Below, in pieces: positions 18,593-26,992 of a DNA stretch of 64,000 nucleotides (positions are counted from its first letter, which is position 1; each line of letters opens with the position of its first letter). This stretch comes from an uncultured Pseudomonadales bacterium (GTDB taxonomy: Bacteria; Pseudomonadota; Gammaproteobacteria; Pseudomonadales; Azotimanducaceae), in contig CALHVX010000020.1 in assembly GCA_938036875.1 (NCBI GenBank), forward strand, positions 209,857 through 273,856. The letters are read 5' to 3'. The position numbers were made by a program, and so were the translations under genes. Under the pieces are notes generated by a model that ran no database searches, was not told the DNA's origin, and saw only the letters and a program-made list of their open reading frames with translations.

Positions 18593-20407
18593 ATGCCAAT
18601 GCAACCCACCAATATCTTCGACCCGAACTATTTCCACAAAGTAGTGGATTGCCAATGGGCCTGTCCCGCCCATACGCCGGTACCGGAATACATTCGCCTG
18701 ATCGCCCAAGAGCGATATACCGAAGCTTATATGCTGAACTGGGACTCCAATGTGTTCCCTGGGGTACTAGGCCGGACTTGCGACCGCCCCTGTGAGCCGG
18801 CTTGTCGGCGGGTGCGCACAGAAGAGAAACCCGTGGCCATTTGTCGCTTAAAGCGGGTCGCAGCAGATAACAAAGGTGATCTTAAAGACTTCCTTCCAGC
18901 GGTACCTACGCAAAAAAATGGTAAGCGTATCGCCTGTTTGGGTGCCGGACCGGCATCCCTTGCGGTGGCTAGAGATTTGCTGCCGTTGGGTTACGAAGTG
19001 GATATGTTCGACAAAGACCCGGAAGGCGGCGGCATGATGCGCAGCCAGATTCCAGCCTTCCGCTTACCTATCGAGGTGTTGCAGGAAGAGGTGGACCTCA
19101 TTGTCAATATGGGTGTGAACACCCATTACGGGCATGAAGTCACCAGCATGAAAGAGATGTTGGATCGAGATTACGACGCCTATTTTGTTGGGACCGGCGC
19201 GCCGCGTGGTCGTGACCTAGACATTCCCGGGCGGGCCGAAGTTGATGACCACATTTCCATTGGTATCGATTGGCTCTCCTCGGTGGCTTTTGGACATACC
19301 TCAAAGATTGAAGGCAACGTCATTGTGATGGGTGGTGGTAACACGGCCATGGATTGCTGCCGCACCTCTCTGCGTATGGGGGCAGACTCGGTCAAGGTTG
19401 TAGTGCGAAGTGCTTTTGAAGTGATGAAAGCCTCGGATTGGGAAAAAGAAGATGCCATGGAAGAGGGCATCCCGATTATTAACAACCGGCCGCCAAAAGA
19501 GTTCGTTCATGAGAACGGCAAGCTCAAGGGCATCTTGTTCGAGTGCGTTGAGCCTGTGAAGGGTGACGATGGGCGTATCAAGTATGTGCCAACCGGCGAA
19601 GAAGACGTGTTTATCGAAGCGGACCATGTCCTTATGGCCATTGGCCAAGAGAACCATTGTCCTTGGATCGAACGCGATATTGGTATTGAGTTTGATAAGT
19701 GGGACTGTCCGATATTAGAAGAGGACACCCTGCAGTCCACCAACCCGAAGGTGTTTTTTGGTGGTGACTCAGCCTTTGGTCCAGAAAACATCATTTGGGC
19801 TTCGGCTCACGCCCACAAAGCGGCAATCTCTATCCACTTGTTCTGCAGTGGCCAAGATTTGAAAACGGCTCGTCCTCCGGAAGGTGTGAACCTCATCAGT
19901 ACCAAGATGGGGGTTCACGAGTGGGCGTACGATGCTCAGCACGATGGCAGCGAACGATTTTTGGTACCGCAAGCCGACAAACGTAAAACCCTGTCGGATG
20001 TAAAGCTAGAGGTTGAGCTTGGGTTTGACCGTGACTTGGGTAGCCAAGAAGCCCAGCGTTGTTTGAACTGTGACGTACAAACTGTATTTGCGGACAAGCT
20101 TTGCATTGAGTGTGATGCCTGTGTGGATATTTGCCCCATGGACTGCATTAGCTTTACCGACAATGCTGAGGAAGCAGATCTGCGCGGCATGCTTCAAGCG
20201 CCAGCAGAGAACGTTGAGCAAGACCTTTATGTATCTGCGCAGCTAGGTACCGGGCGTGTGATGGTGAAAGACGAAGACGTGTGCTTGCACTGTGGTTTGT
20301 GTGCTGAGCGTTGCCCAACCAATGCATGGGATATGCAGCGCTCTGTGGTACATGTACCCCAATTGGGTTCGTATGCAGAGTTGGATCTTATTGCTAGCGC
20401 TCGATAG
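18593..20407 (+). CDS. GltD-like FAD/NAD(P) oxidoreductase with C-terminal 2x[4Fe-4S] domain
   Basis: A 604-residue flavoprotein. The N-terminal part has the cysteine pattern of glutamate-synthase small subunits (CQWACPAHTPV...CDRPCEPACRR, about 20-75), then FAD-binding CLGAGPASLAVARDL (about 115-130), NAD(P)-binding MGGGNTAMDCCR (about 243-254), and the FAD motif FFGGDSAFGP near 385. The last 100 residues carry two 4Fe-4S clusters, CIECDACVDICPMDC and CLHCGLCAERCP. Two subunits of a 2-oxoacid oxidoreductase follow within 31 bp, so it probably passes their electrons to NAD(P), or the reverse. RBS TCAGGG is weak; a second ATG is at 18599. Confidence 0.88.
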   Translation: MPMQPTNIFDPNYFHKVVDCQWACPAHTPVPEYIRLIAQERYTEAYMLNWDSNVFPGVLGRTCDRPCEPACRRVRTEEKPVAICRLKRVAADNKGDLKDFLPAVPTQKNGKRIACLGAGPASLAVARDLLPLGYEVDMFDKDPEGGGMMRSQIPAFRLPIEVLQEEVDLIVNMGVNTHYGHEVTSMKEMLDRDYDAYFVGTGAPRGRDLDIPGRAEVDDHISIGIDWLSSVAFGHTSKIEGNVIVMGGGNTAMDCCRTSLRMGADSVKVVVRSAFEVMKASDWEKEDAMEEGIPIINNRPPKEFVHENGKLKGILFECVEPVKGDDGRIKYVPTGEEDVFIEADHVLMAIGQENHCPWIERDIGIEFDKWDCPILEEDTLQSTNPKVFFGGDSAFGPENIIWASAHAHKAAISIHLFCSGQDLKTARPPEGVNLISTKMGVHEWAYDAQHDGSERFLVPQADKRKTLSDVKLEVELGFDRDLGSQEAQRCLNCDVQTVFADKLCIECDACVDICPMDCISFTDNAEEADLRGMLQAPAENVEQDLYVSAQLGTGRVMVKDEDVCLHCGLCAERCPTNAWDMQRSVVHVPQLGSYAELDLIASAR

Positions 20408-20438
20408 CCTTAGCAAAGACTAGGTAGGTAGTAAAACC

Positions 20439-22292
20439 GTGACAAAGAACCAAAGTAATAAAGCAGACGCCGTACGCTACAACGATTTGGTGGTACGTTT
20501 TGCCAACGTCAATGGATCAGGTTCCGCCAGTGCTAATGGCATGTTTGCCAAAGCGTTGTTTCGAATGGGGGTACCGGTAGCGACACGCAACATCTTCCCC
20601 TCGAACATTCAAGGACTACCCACTTGGTTTGAGGTGCGGGTTAGCGAGCAGGGCTACCTAGGCCGACGCGAAGGCGTTGACATCATGGTGGCGATGAACG
20701 CTGAAACCTTTGCTGAAGATGTGGCCAGTGTCAGTCCCGGTGGCTACTTTGTTTACGACAGCACCAAGCCGCTTGATCCTAAGCTACGTCGCAGCGATAT
20801 CAACGAAGTCGGTATTCCGCTAGCGTCACTCATGATGACGGAGTTCAGCGATCTTAAGCAGCGCGGTTTGTTTAAGAACGTGACTTACTTAGGTGCTTTG
20901 GCAGAACTGATCAATATTGAGTTTGATGTGATCACGGGCATGGTGGCCTCAGCTTACAAAGGTAAAGATGCTCTCATTGCGCCGAACATTCGAGCGCTTG
21001 AGATTGGCCGCAACTACGCCCGCGACTATTTGACCGCACCCTTGCCGTTGCAGGTACGTCGCAGCGATGCCGTCGGCGACCGCATTATGATTGATGGCAA
21101 CACGGCTGCCGGCTTAGGTTCGGTCTACGGTGGTGCCACGGTTTGTGCTTGGTATCCCATCACGCCTAGTACCTCCGTTGCCGAAGGCTACGAGAAGTAC
21201 GCGAACCAGTTGCGTATGGATAAAACAACAGGCGAAAAGAACTTCGCTTTTGTGCAGGCCGAAGATGAGCTTTCCGCCATCGGTATTGTGATTGGTGCCG
21301 CTTGGAACGGTGCGCGCGCCTTCACCGCCACTAGTGGACCAGGTATCTCGCTGATGACCGAGTTTCTTGGGTTGGCCTATTTTGCTGAAATTCCGGCGGT
21401 GATTTGGGATATCCAGCGTTCAGGTCCCTCTACCGGCATGCCCACCCGCACTCAACAGTCGGATTTGCTTGCAGCCGCATATGCCTCCCACGGTGATACC
21501 AAACATCCAGTCTTGCTCCCCAGCACCCCAAAAGAGTGTTTTGACTTTGCGGCGGATGCGCTGGACTTAGCGGATCGACTGCAGACCCCAATATTGGTGC
21601 TTAGCGATCTCGAGCTGGGCATGAATGACAATCTGTCCGATCCTTTTGAATGGGATGACTCGCGTCGTTATGATCGCGGCAAGGTGTTAGATGCTGCGGC
21701 TTTGGATGCTACCGAACGTTTTGGTCGTTACCTCGATGTTGACGGTGATGGCATTGGTTACCGCACCTATCCGGGTACCCATCCCGAGAAGGGTGCATTC
21801 TTTACGCGTGGCACCTCGCGCGATGAGTACGCGGCGTACACCGAGTCGCCAGAAGTCTACGAAGAGAACATGCGGCGCTTAGAGCTCAAGTGGCGCACCA
21901 TCGCCAAAGCGGTTCCAGCGCCGGAAGTTGTGAATCGCGATCAGCGCATCGGCGTGCTGTACTTCGGTACTACCGCGCTGCCAATGACCGAAGCGTTAGA
22001 TCGTCTTCGAGTTGAAGGCATAGAGCTGGATGAAATTCGCTTGCGTGCTTTTCCTTTCAACCAAACGGTGGTGGACTTCATCGACAAACACGACTTTGTG
22101 TTTGTGATCGAGCAAAACCGTGATGCGCAGATGAAAACGTTGCTGATGGCAGAGTGCGGTTTTGATGCGAAGAAGCTGGTATCAGTCCTCTACTATGGCG
22201 GGTTGTCCATTTCAGCTGACACCATCCAAGAGCAAATCTCGGATCATTTCACCGCGCAAAAATTACCTCGTCTCACTGGAGTTCAGTCATGA
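20439..22292 (+). CDS. 2-oxoacid:acceptor oxidoreductase, fused gamma-alpha subunit
   Basis: A 617-residue KorA/PorGA-type subunit. Residues about 15-200 form the gamma (CoA/subunit-contact) domain (VRFANVNGSGSASANGMFAKAL); from about 215 comes the pyrimidine-binding alpha domain (YPITPSTSVAEGYEKYA, FVQAEDELSAIGIVIGAAWN, TSGPGISLMTEFLGLAYFAEIP), then the C-terminal domain to 617. No Fe-S cysteines are seen in this subunit. GTG start at 20439 preceded by TAGGTAGG. It overlaps the next gene by 4 bp (ATGA). The architecture favours 2-oxoglutarate or a related 2-oxoacid, but the substrate cannot be fixed from sequence. Confidence 0.9.
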   Translation: MTKNQSNKADAVRYNDLVVRFANVNGSGSASANGMFAKALFRMGVPVATRNIFPSNIQGLPTWFEVRVSEQGYLGRREGVDIMVAMNAETFAEDVASVSPGGYFVYDSTKPLDPKLRRSDINEVGIPLASLMMTEFSDLKQRGLFKNVTYLGALAELINIEFDVITGMVASAYKGKDALIAPNIRALEIGRNYARDYLTAPLPLQVRRSDAVGDRIMIDGNTAAGLGSVYGGATVCAWYPITPSTSVAEGYEKYANQLRMDKTTGEKNFAFVQAEDELSAIGIVIGAAWNGARAFTATSGPGISLMTEFLGLAYFAEIPAVIWDIQRSGPSTGMPTRTQQSDLLAAAYASHGDTKHPVLLPSTPKECFDFAADALDLADRLQTPILVLSDLELGMNDNLSDPFEWDDSRRYDRGKVLDAAALDATERFGRYLDVDGDGIGYRTYPGTHPEKGAFFTRGTSRDEYAAYTESPEVYEENMRRLELKWRTIAKAVPAPEVVNRDQRIGVLYFGTTALPMTEALDRLRVEGIELDEIRLRAFPFNQTVVDFIDKHDFVFVIEQNRDAQMKTLLMAECGFDAKKLVSVLYYGGLSISADTIQEQISDHFTAQKLPRLTGVQS

Positions 22293-23344
22293 CCTTTGTT
22301 GCTAAGCCTCGGGTTCATCATCCGCGTTTGCCCGTCAACGAAATTGGCCTGACTCGACGCGACTACGAAGGTTCGGTCTCTACGCTCTGCGCCGGTTGCG
22401 GTCATGACTCGGTTAGCGCGGCCATTGTGCAAGCTACCTCTGAGCTGTCGATACCGCCGCATCGTTTCGCCAAAGTATCCGGCATTGGTTGCAGCAGCAA
22501 GACGCCTAGCTACTTTTTGAACAAGTCCCATGGGTTTAACTCCGTGCACGGGCGTATGCCCAGCGTCATGACCGGGGCTAACCTTGCGAACCGTGATTTG
22601 CATTGCATTGGCGTCTCTGGTGATGGCGACAGTGCGTCGATTGGCTTGGGCCAGTTCTCCCACATCGTTCGGCGCCGTATCAACATGCTGTATATCGTCG
22701 ATAACAATGGCACCTACGGGTTGACCAAAGGCCAGTTCTCGGCGACCAACGACAAAGGCTCAACCAGCAAGAAGGGTGTACCGAACTTGTACGAGCCGAT
22801 CGACCTGGTAACTATGGCGCTGCAACTGGGTGCAAGCTTTGTGGCGCGCAGCTTTTCTGGTGACAAAAAGCAGCTGATACCGCTGATACAAGCCGGGCTC
22901 AAGCACAAGGGGATGGCGTTTATTGACGTGATCTCGCCGTGCGTGGCGTTTAACAACCACAGCGGCTCCACCAAGAGCTATGAGTACATACGTGAGAATA
23001 GCGGCAGCGCGATGGCGGCAGACTACGTTGCCAACGCGCAAGAGATCACGGCAGACTACGAACCTGGCACCAAGGAAGACGTCAATATGCCGGATGGTTC
23101 GGTTTTGCGTCTGAGCAAGCTAGATGCCAGCTACGATCCACACGATCGGGTCGGTGCGCTGAGTTACGTCATGCGCCAACAAGAGAAGGGTGATGTAGTG
23201 ACCGGACTGCTATATGTGGATCCTGAGGCGTCAGATTGCCATGAGATCATGAATACCTGCGCCACGCCGTTAAACGCGCTTAACGAAGCAGAGCTTTGCC
23301 CCGGTAGCGATGCATTAGCTGCCATTAACCAGAGCATGCGTTAG
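22289..23344 (+). CDS. 2-oxoacid:acceptor oxidoreductase, beta (TPP) subunit
   Basis: A 351-residue KorB-like subunit. It binds thiamine pyrophosphate through GDGD (111-114) ... NNGTYGLTKGQ (139-149). CAGCGH (34-39) and GIGCSSKTPSYF (66-77) are characteristic of the family, and SVHGRMPSVMTGANLAN is the KOR-type active-site segment. The start overlaps the gamma-alpha stop by 4 bp, so translation is coupled. It also extends about 60 residues past the core. Together with the two upstream genes it would decarboxylate a 2-oxoacid to the acyl-CoA. Confidence 0.92.
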   Translation: MTFVAKPRVHHPRLPVNEIGLTRRDYEGSVSTLCAGCGHDSVSAAIVQATSELSIPPHRFAKVSGIGCSSKTPSYFLNKSHGFNSVHGRMPSVMTGANLANRDLHCIGVSGDGDSASIGLGQFSHIVRRRINMLYIVDNNGTYGLTKGQFSATNDKGSTSKKGVPNLYEPIDLVTMALQLGASFVARSFSGDKKQLIPLIQAGLKHKGMAFIDVISPCVAFNNHSGSTKSYEYIRENSGSAMAADYVANAQEITADYEPGTKEDVNMPDGSVLRLSKLDASYDPHDRVGALSYVMRQQEKGDVVTGLLYVDPEASDCHEIMNTCATPLNALNEAELCPGSDALAAINQSMR

Positions 23345-23657
23345 CGTTTGTGAGCCCCTCGACCGGTTGGTTCCAGCCGGTCCCAGCTTTTGAATAGTCT
23401 GCGAAAACGCGTTTTCTGTCGCAGTCTGACAAAAGTCTTCCTAAAGTTAATAAGATCACACTAGAACTGTGCCACGTGGGCCGGTTTTGTTATCGCGCTG
23501 TCAGTAAACTCTAGTAATATGCCGCCACCAAGCTGAGGGGCCCTGAACAGGTGCTCGAGCAGAAGGGTTGTGCGCTCATGATTACGCACAATGTTTACTG
23601 AAAGGCGCAAAAAGTAGGCAATTTAATTTTTTATCTGCGCACCGAAAAGGAATCGCT
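23345..23657 (+). other. Intergenic region before GAPDH with a GAAAACGCGTTTTC palindrome
   Basis: This 313-bp gap contains no convincing ORF. The perfect 14-bp palindrome GAAAACGCGTTTTC at 23403-23416 has the central-CG symmetry of a LacI/GalR-family operator; without a following T-tract it is not a usual terminator. The final bases hold the Shine-Dalgarno AAAAGG of the GAPDH gene. No sigma-70 promoter stands out. Confidence 0.5.
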
Positions 23658-25154
23658 GTGGCCCAACTAGAAGACTATTTCCCCGACTGGAAAGAACGTG
23701 AAGCACTTGCTGAAGCGATGATTCCGCTGATCGGCAAGCTCTACCGACGCAATGTTGTGACTTATTGCTACGGTCGTGCACTGCATAACCAATCTGTCAC
23801 TCAGATCATGAAAACCCATCGTTACGTGCGTCAGGTTGCTAAGAATGAGTTGTCTGAGTATGAAAGCTATCCAATCATTGAAGCGCTGGCCAAGCTAGAC
23901 ATAGGCCCAAGCCACATCGATATAGGTAAGCTCGCAGCGCAGTTTATGGCCGAATCTGGAGCCGTGGCGAAGCCCGGCGAGCTGGGCGCATCGGTAGATA
24001 GCGCTGGCGCAGAAGACTTTGTTAAGCGGGTTTGCGCTGAGGTCATTGGGCGTCATGTGCCCCCCATCGAGAAGCCTCAAGATGTGGTCTTGTATGGTTT
24101 TGGTCGTATTGGTCGCCTGTTGGCACGTCTGTTAATCGAGAAAACCGGTAGCGGTGAGCAATTGGTGCTGCGCGCTATTGTGGTTCGCAAGGGCGGCGAA
24201 GATGACATCATCAAGCGCGCCAGCTTGCTACGTCGAGATTCTATTCACGGTGGCTTCCAAGGCACCTTGCGAGTGGACGAAGAAAACAGCTGCCTGATTG
24301 CCAACGGTAATGTCATTAACGTGATTTATGCCAGCAGCCCCGATCAGGTGGACTACGAGTCCTACGGTATCCATAACGCCGTTATCATCGACAACACCGG
24401 TGTGTGGCGTGATGAAGAAGCCTTGTCTTTGCACCTTAAGAGCAAAGGGGCCGCCAAGGTGATCCTGACCGCTCCTGGCAAAGGCAACATGAAAAATATT
24501 GTCTCTGGGGTCAACTCCCATGAGATTGAAGCCAGCGATACGATTTTGGCCGCAGCATCTTGCACAACCAATGCGGTGGTTCCGGTTCTTAAAGCGTTCG
24601 CCGATCGCTTTGATATTGACCATGGGCACATGGAATCCGTGCATTCCTATACCAATGATCAAAACCTGATCGACAACTATCACAAGAAGAATCGCCGGGG
24701 TCGCGGTGCACCATTGAACATGGTCATCACCGAAACCGGTGCGTCTAAAGCGGTGGTTAAGCTGATCCCCGAGATGGCTGGCAAGCTAACGGGCAACGCG
24801 ATCCGTGTGCCGACACCCGATGTGTCGTTGGCGATCTTGAACCTCAGTTTGTCGAAAGAGACCAGCGTAGAAGAGGTGAACGACTTCCTTCGCGATGCGG
24901 CTCTGCATTCTAGCTTGCAGCGTCAAATCGACTTCACCAGTTCACCGGATGTCGTGTCCTCAGACTTTGTAGGCAATCGACACGCTTGCATCGTGGATAG
25001 CACCGCAACCATCGTAAATGGCAAGAATGTTGTTCTTTATGTTTGGTACGACAACGAGTTTGGCTACGCCTGCCAGGTGGTTCGTGTGGTTCAAAATTGG
25101 GCTGGCATCAGCTACCCGCTGATCCCGCAAAATGTGGACCAGCAAGGTTTCTAG
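23658..25154 (+). CDS. gap: Glyceraldehyde-3-phosphate dehydrogenase, long GapB-like type
   Basis: A 498-residue GAPDH with an N-terminal extension of about 130 residues (AQLEDYFPDWKEREALAEAMIPLIG) typical of the long Pseudomonas enzyme next to mfd and nqr. The Rossmann motif is LYGFGRIGRL, the catalytic cysteine is in AASCTTNA, and the end is WYDNEFGYACQVVRVV. The start is GTG at 23658 with AAAAGG seven bases upstream; the frame is open further upstream but lacks similarity. In Pseudomonas such enzymes are tied to gluconeogenesis, so that role is inferred. Confidence 0.95.
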   Translation: MAQLEDYFPDWKEREALAEAMIPLIGKLYRRNVVTYCYGRALHNQSVTQIMKTHRYVRQVAKNELSEYESYPIIEALAKLDIGPSHIDIGKLAAQFMAESGAVAKPGELGASVDSAGAEDFVKRVCAEVIGRHVPPIEKPQDVVLYGFGRIGRLLARLLIEKTGSGEQLVLRAIVVRKGGEDDIIKRASLLRRDSIHGGFQGTLRVDEENSCLIANGNVINVIYASSPDQVDYESYGIHNAVIIDNTGVWRDEEALSLHLKSKGAAKVILTAPGKGNMKNIVSGVNSHEIEASDTILAAASCTTNAVVPVLKAFADRFDIDHGHMESVHSYTNDQNLIDNYHKKNRRGRGAPLNMVITETGASKAVVKLIPEMAGKLTGNAIRVPTPDVSLAILNLSLSKETSVEEVNDFLRDAALHSSLQRQIDFTSSPDVVSSDFVGNRHACIVDSTATIVNGKNVVLYVWYDNEFGYACQVVRVVQNWAGISYPLIPQNVDQQGF

Positions 25155-25235
25155 AGCCGGTTAAGCACTTAGGCTGTCGCCCGGAGCTCTCCAATCGGCG
25201 GCAGCAAACCCCAAAACCCAGGGGCGAACCTGTTC

Positions 25236-25252
25236 TGGGCGCCATGCGCCCA
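25236..25252 (+). terminator. Probable terminator hairpin after gap
   Basis: TGGGCGC-CAT-GCGCCCA forms a perfect 7-bp stem with a 3-nt loop, followed by CCTTTCTTG. The T-run is interrupted, so intrinsic termination may be weak. Confidence 0.5.
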
Positions 25253-25311
25253 CCTTTCTTGATAGATTTTCCTTAGATTCTCGTCAGATCAATGCTGCTG
25301 GTGTCAAATGA

Positions 25312-25341
25312 TTGGCATTGGCGGTTTAGCCCACCTATAAT
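25312..25341 (+). promoter_or_regulatory. Sigma-70-like promoter of the nqr operon
   Basis: TTGGCA (25312-25317) and a perfect TATAAT (25336-25341) are separated by 18 bp. Transcription would begin near 25348, leaving a leader of about 225 nt before the nqrA ATG at 25575. Confidence 0.6.
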
Positions 25342-25574
25342 TTGCGCGGCTTAATTTTGGTTCGTTATGTCTAGTTGAGACTCAGTTGGTCATTTTTGGT
25401 CCATCTCAGTCCTAGGGGAACAAGCTTTCGAAGCAAGTATCTCGGCGAATTGCGCATGTCCAACTAGACTCAAGAGGCGCAGTTTGTGGCGTTTATCTGC
25501 AGCGACAATTTGCAACGACAAAGTGAAGCAACAAACCATACGGTACCAAATCTGATCATGGCGACTGTCTCAAG

Positions 25575-26936
25575 ATGATACACATCAAAAAAGGGTTGGA
25601 TTTACCCATTGCGGGCAAACCTGATACCAACTCCACCGCAACGATCGAAGCCGGTCGTAGCGTTCGCACCGTAGCTATTTTGGGGTCCGATTACCCTGGC
25701 ATGCGGCCCACGATGGAAGTCAAAGAGGGTGAAGCCGTGGCGCGTGGCGCCTTGTTGTTCACCGATAAGAAGAATCCAGGGGTTCGGTTTACCTCGCCGG
25801 TCTCTGGCCGCGTGACCCAAATCAATCGTGGTGCCAAGCGAGCATTGCTCTCCGTTGTTATTGAGCTAGTCGGGGATACAGCAGAAGATTTCGGCGCGCT
25901 CGATGCCACCAGTGCTCGCGCGCTGGATGGCCAGGATGTGGCAGAGCGCTTGCTTGCCAGTGGCCTTTGGCCTGCTCTGCGAACCCGGCCTTACAGCAAG
26001 GTGCCGGCCGTGGGCTCAACCCCAGCCGCCATATTTGTGACAGCCATGGATACCAACCCGCTCGCCGGGAATCCAGAGCCCATCATCAATGCCGCGAGCG
26101 ATGCATTCAGCCTAGGCCTTGATTTAGTGTCTAAGTTGACCAGCGGACCGACCTATTTGTGCCACAGCGATGGTGCAACGCTACCGCAAGGCTCTGCTCC
26201 CAGCGTGCAGGCTCAAGCGTTCTCAGGAATTCATCCCGCAGGCTTGCCTGGCACGCACATCCATCATTTGGATCCGGTGAGTGCCAGCAAGACCGTTTGG
26301 TTTATTGGCTATCAAGACGTGATTGCCATCGGCGAGCTCTTTTTGCAAGGTCAGTATCCTGCAGAGCGCGTGGTCGCCATCGCTGGACCTAGCGTTGAAA
26401 AGCCGCGTTTGGTGAGGACGCTTCAAGGTGCTTGCCTTGATGAGCTTATGGCAGGCGAGCTCAACCCTAATGCCGGAGCGGCCCGAGTGATCTCAGGCTC
26501 GATCTTATCTGGACATACAGCATCCGGGCCAATGGCTTATCTTGGGCGTTATCATAATCAAGTCTCAGCTATCCCCGAGGACCAAGAGCGGCGCTTGTTT
26601 GGCTATCTACGTCCTGGTGTGAACAGTCATTCGGTGTTCCCCATCTATCTAGCCAAATGGTTTGGCAAAAAAGAGGTGAGCATCACGACCAGCTCTAATG
26701 GCAGCCCGCGTGGCATGGTCCCCATTGGTACCTTTGAAAGCGTTATGCCGCTGGATATCTTGCCGACCCAGTTGCTGCGCAGCTTGTTGGTGGGCGATGT
26801 AGAGACGGCGATAGCCTTAGGTTGCCTTGAGCTAGATGAAGACGATGTTGCACTGTGCACCTATGCGTGTCCGGGCAAGTACGAGTACGGCCCTGTGCTA
26901 CGCAGCATGCTCACCCAAATTGAAAAAGAAGGTTAA
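25575..26936 (+). CDS. nqrA: Na+-translocating NADH:quinone reductase subunit A
   Basis: A 453-residue peripheral, cytoplasmic subunit of the respiratory Na+ pump. It begins MIHIKKGLDLPIAGKP, the diagnostic NqrA N terminus, and keeps FVTAMDTNPLAG, PAGLPGTHIHHLDPV and CTYACPGKYEYGPVLRSML near the end. It is the first gene of six; the order nqrABCDEF is complete and all genes are intact. The Shine-Dalgarno is poor (CTCAAG), which, with the long leader, makes post-transcriptional control plausible. Confidence 0.97.
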   Translation: MIHIKKGLDLPIAGKPDTNSTATIEAGRSVRTVAILGSDYPGMRPTMEVKEGEAVARGALLFTDKKNPGVRFTSPVSGRVTQINRGAKRALLSVVIELVGDTAEDFGALDATSARALDGQDVAERLLASGLWPALRTRPYSKVPAVGSTPAAIFVTAMDTNPLAGNPEPIINAASDAFSLGLDLVSKLTSGPTYLCHSDGATLPQGSAPSVQAQAFSGIHPAGLPGTHIHHLDPVSASKTVWFIGYQDVIAIGELFLQGQYPAERVVAIAGPSVEKPRLVRTLQGACLDELMAGELNPNAGAARVISGSILSGHTASGPMAYLGRYHNQVSAIPEDQERRLFGYLRPGVNSHSVFPIYLAKWFGKKEVSITTSSNGSPRGMVPIGTFESVMPLDILPTQLLRSLLVGDVETAIALGCLELDEDDVALCTYACPGKYEYGPVLRSMLTQIEKEG

Positions 26937-26992
26937 CCCATTAGGGATTAGATCTTTAAGTAACCCTGTTAAAGGTTAATAAGGAATTATTG

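Larger units (their letters stand above)
25155..25574 (+). other. 420-bp gap between gap and nqrA: terminator, promoter and structured leader
   Basis: No coding frame is credible here. The gap holds a hairpin at 25236-25252, a sigma-70-like promoter at 25312-25341, and then about 230 bases of untranslated leader for nqrA. In the leader, GTCTAGTTG (25369-25377) is perfectly complementary to CAACTAGAC (25461-25469), enclosing about 80 nt with smaller hairpins such as GCTTTCGAAGC. Confidence 0.6.
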
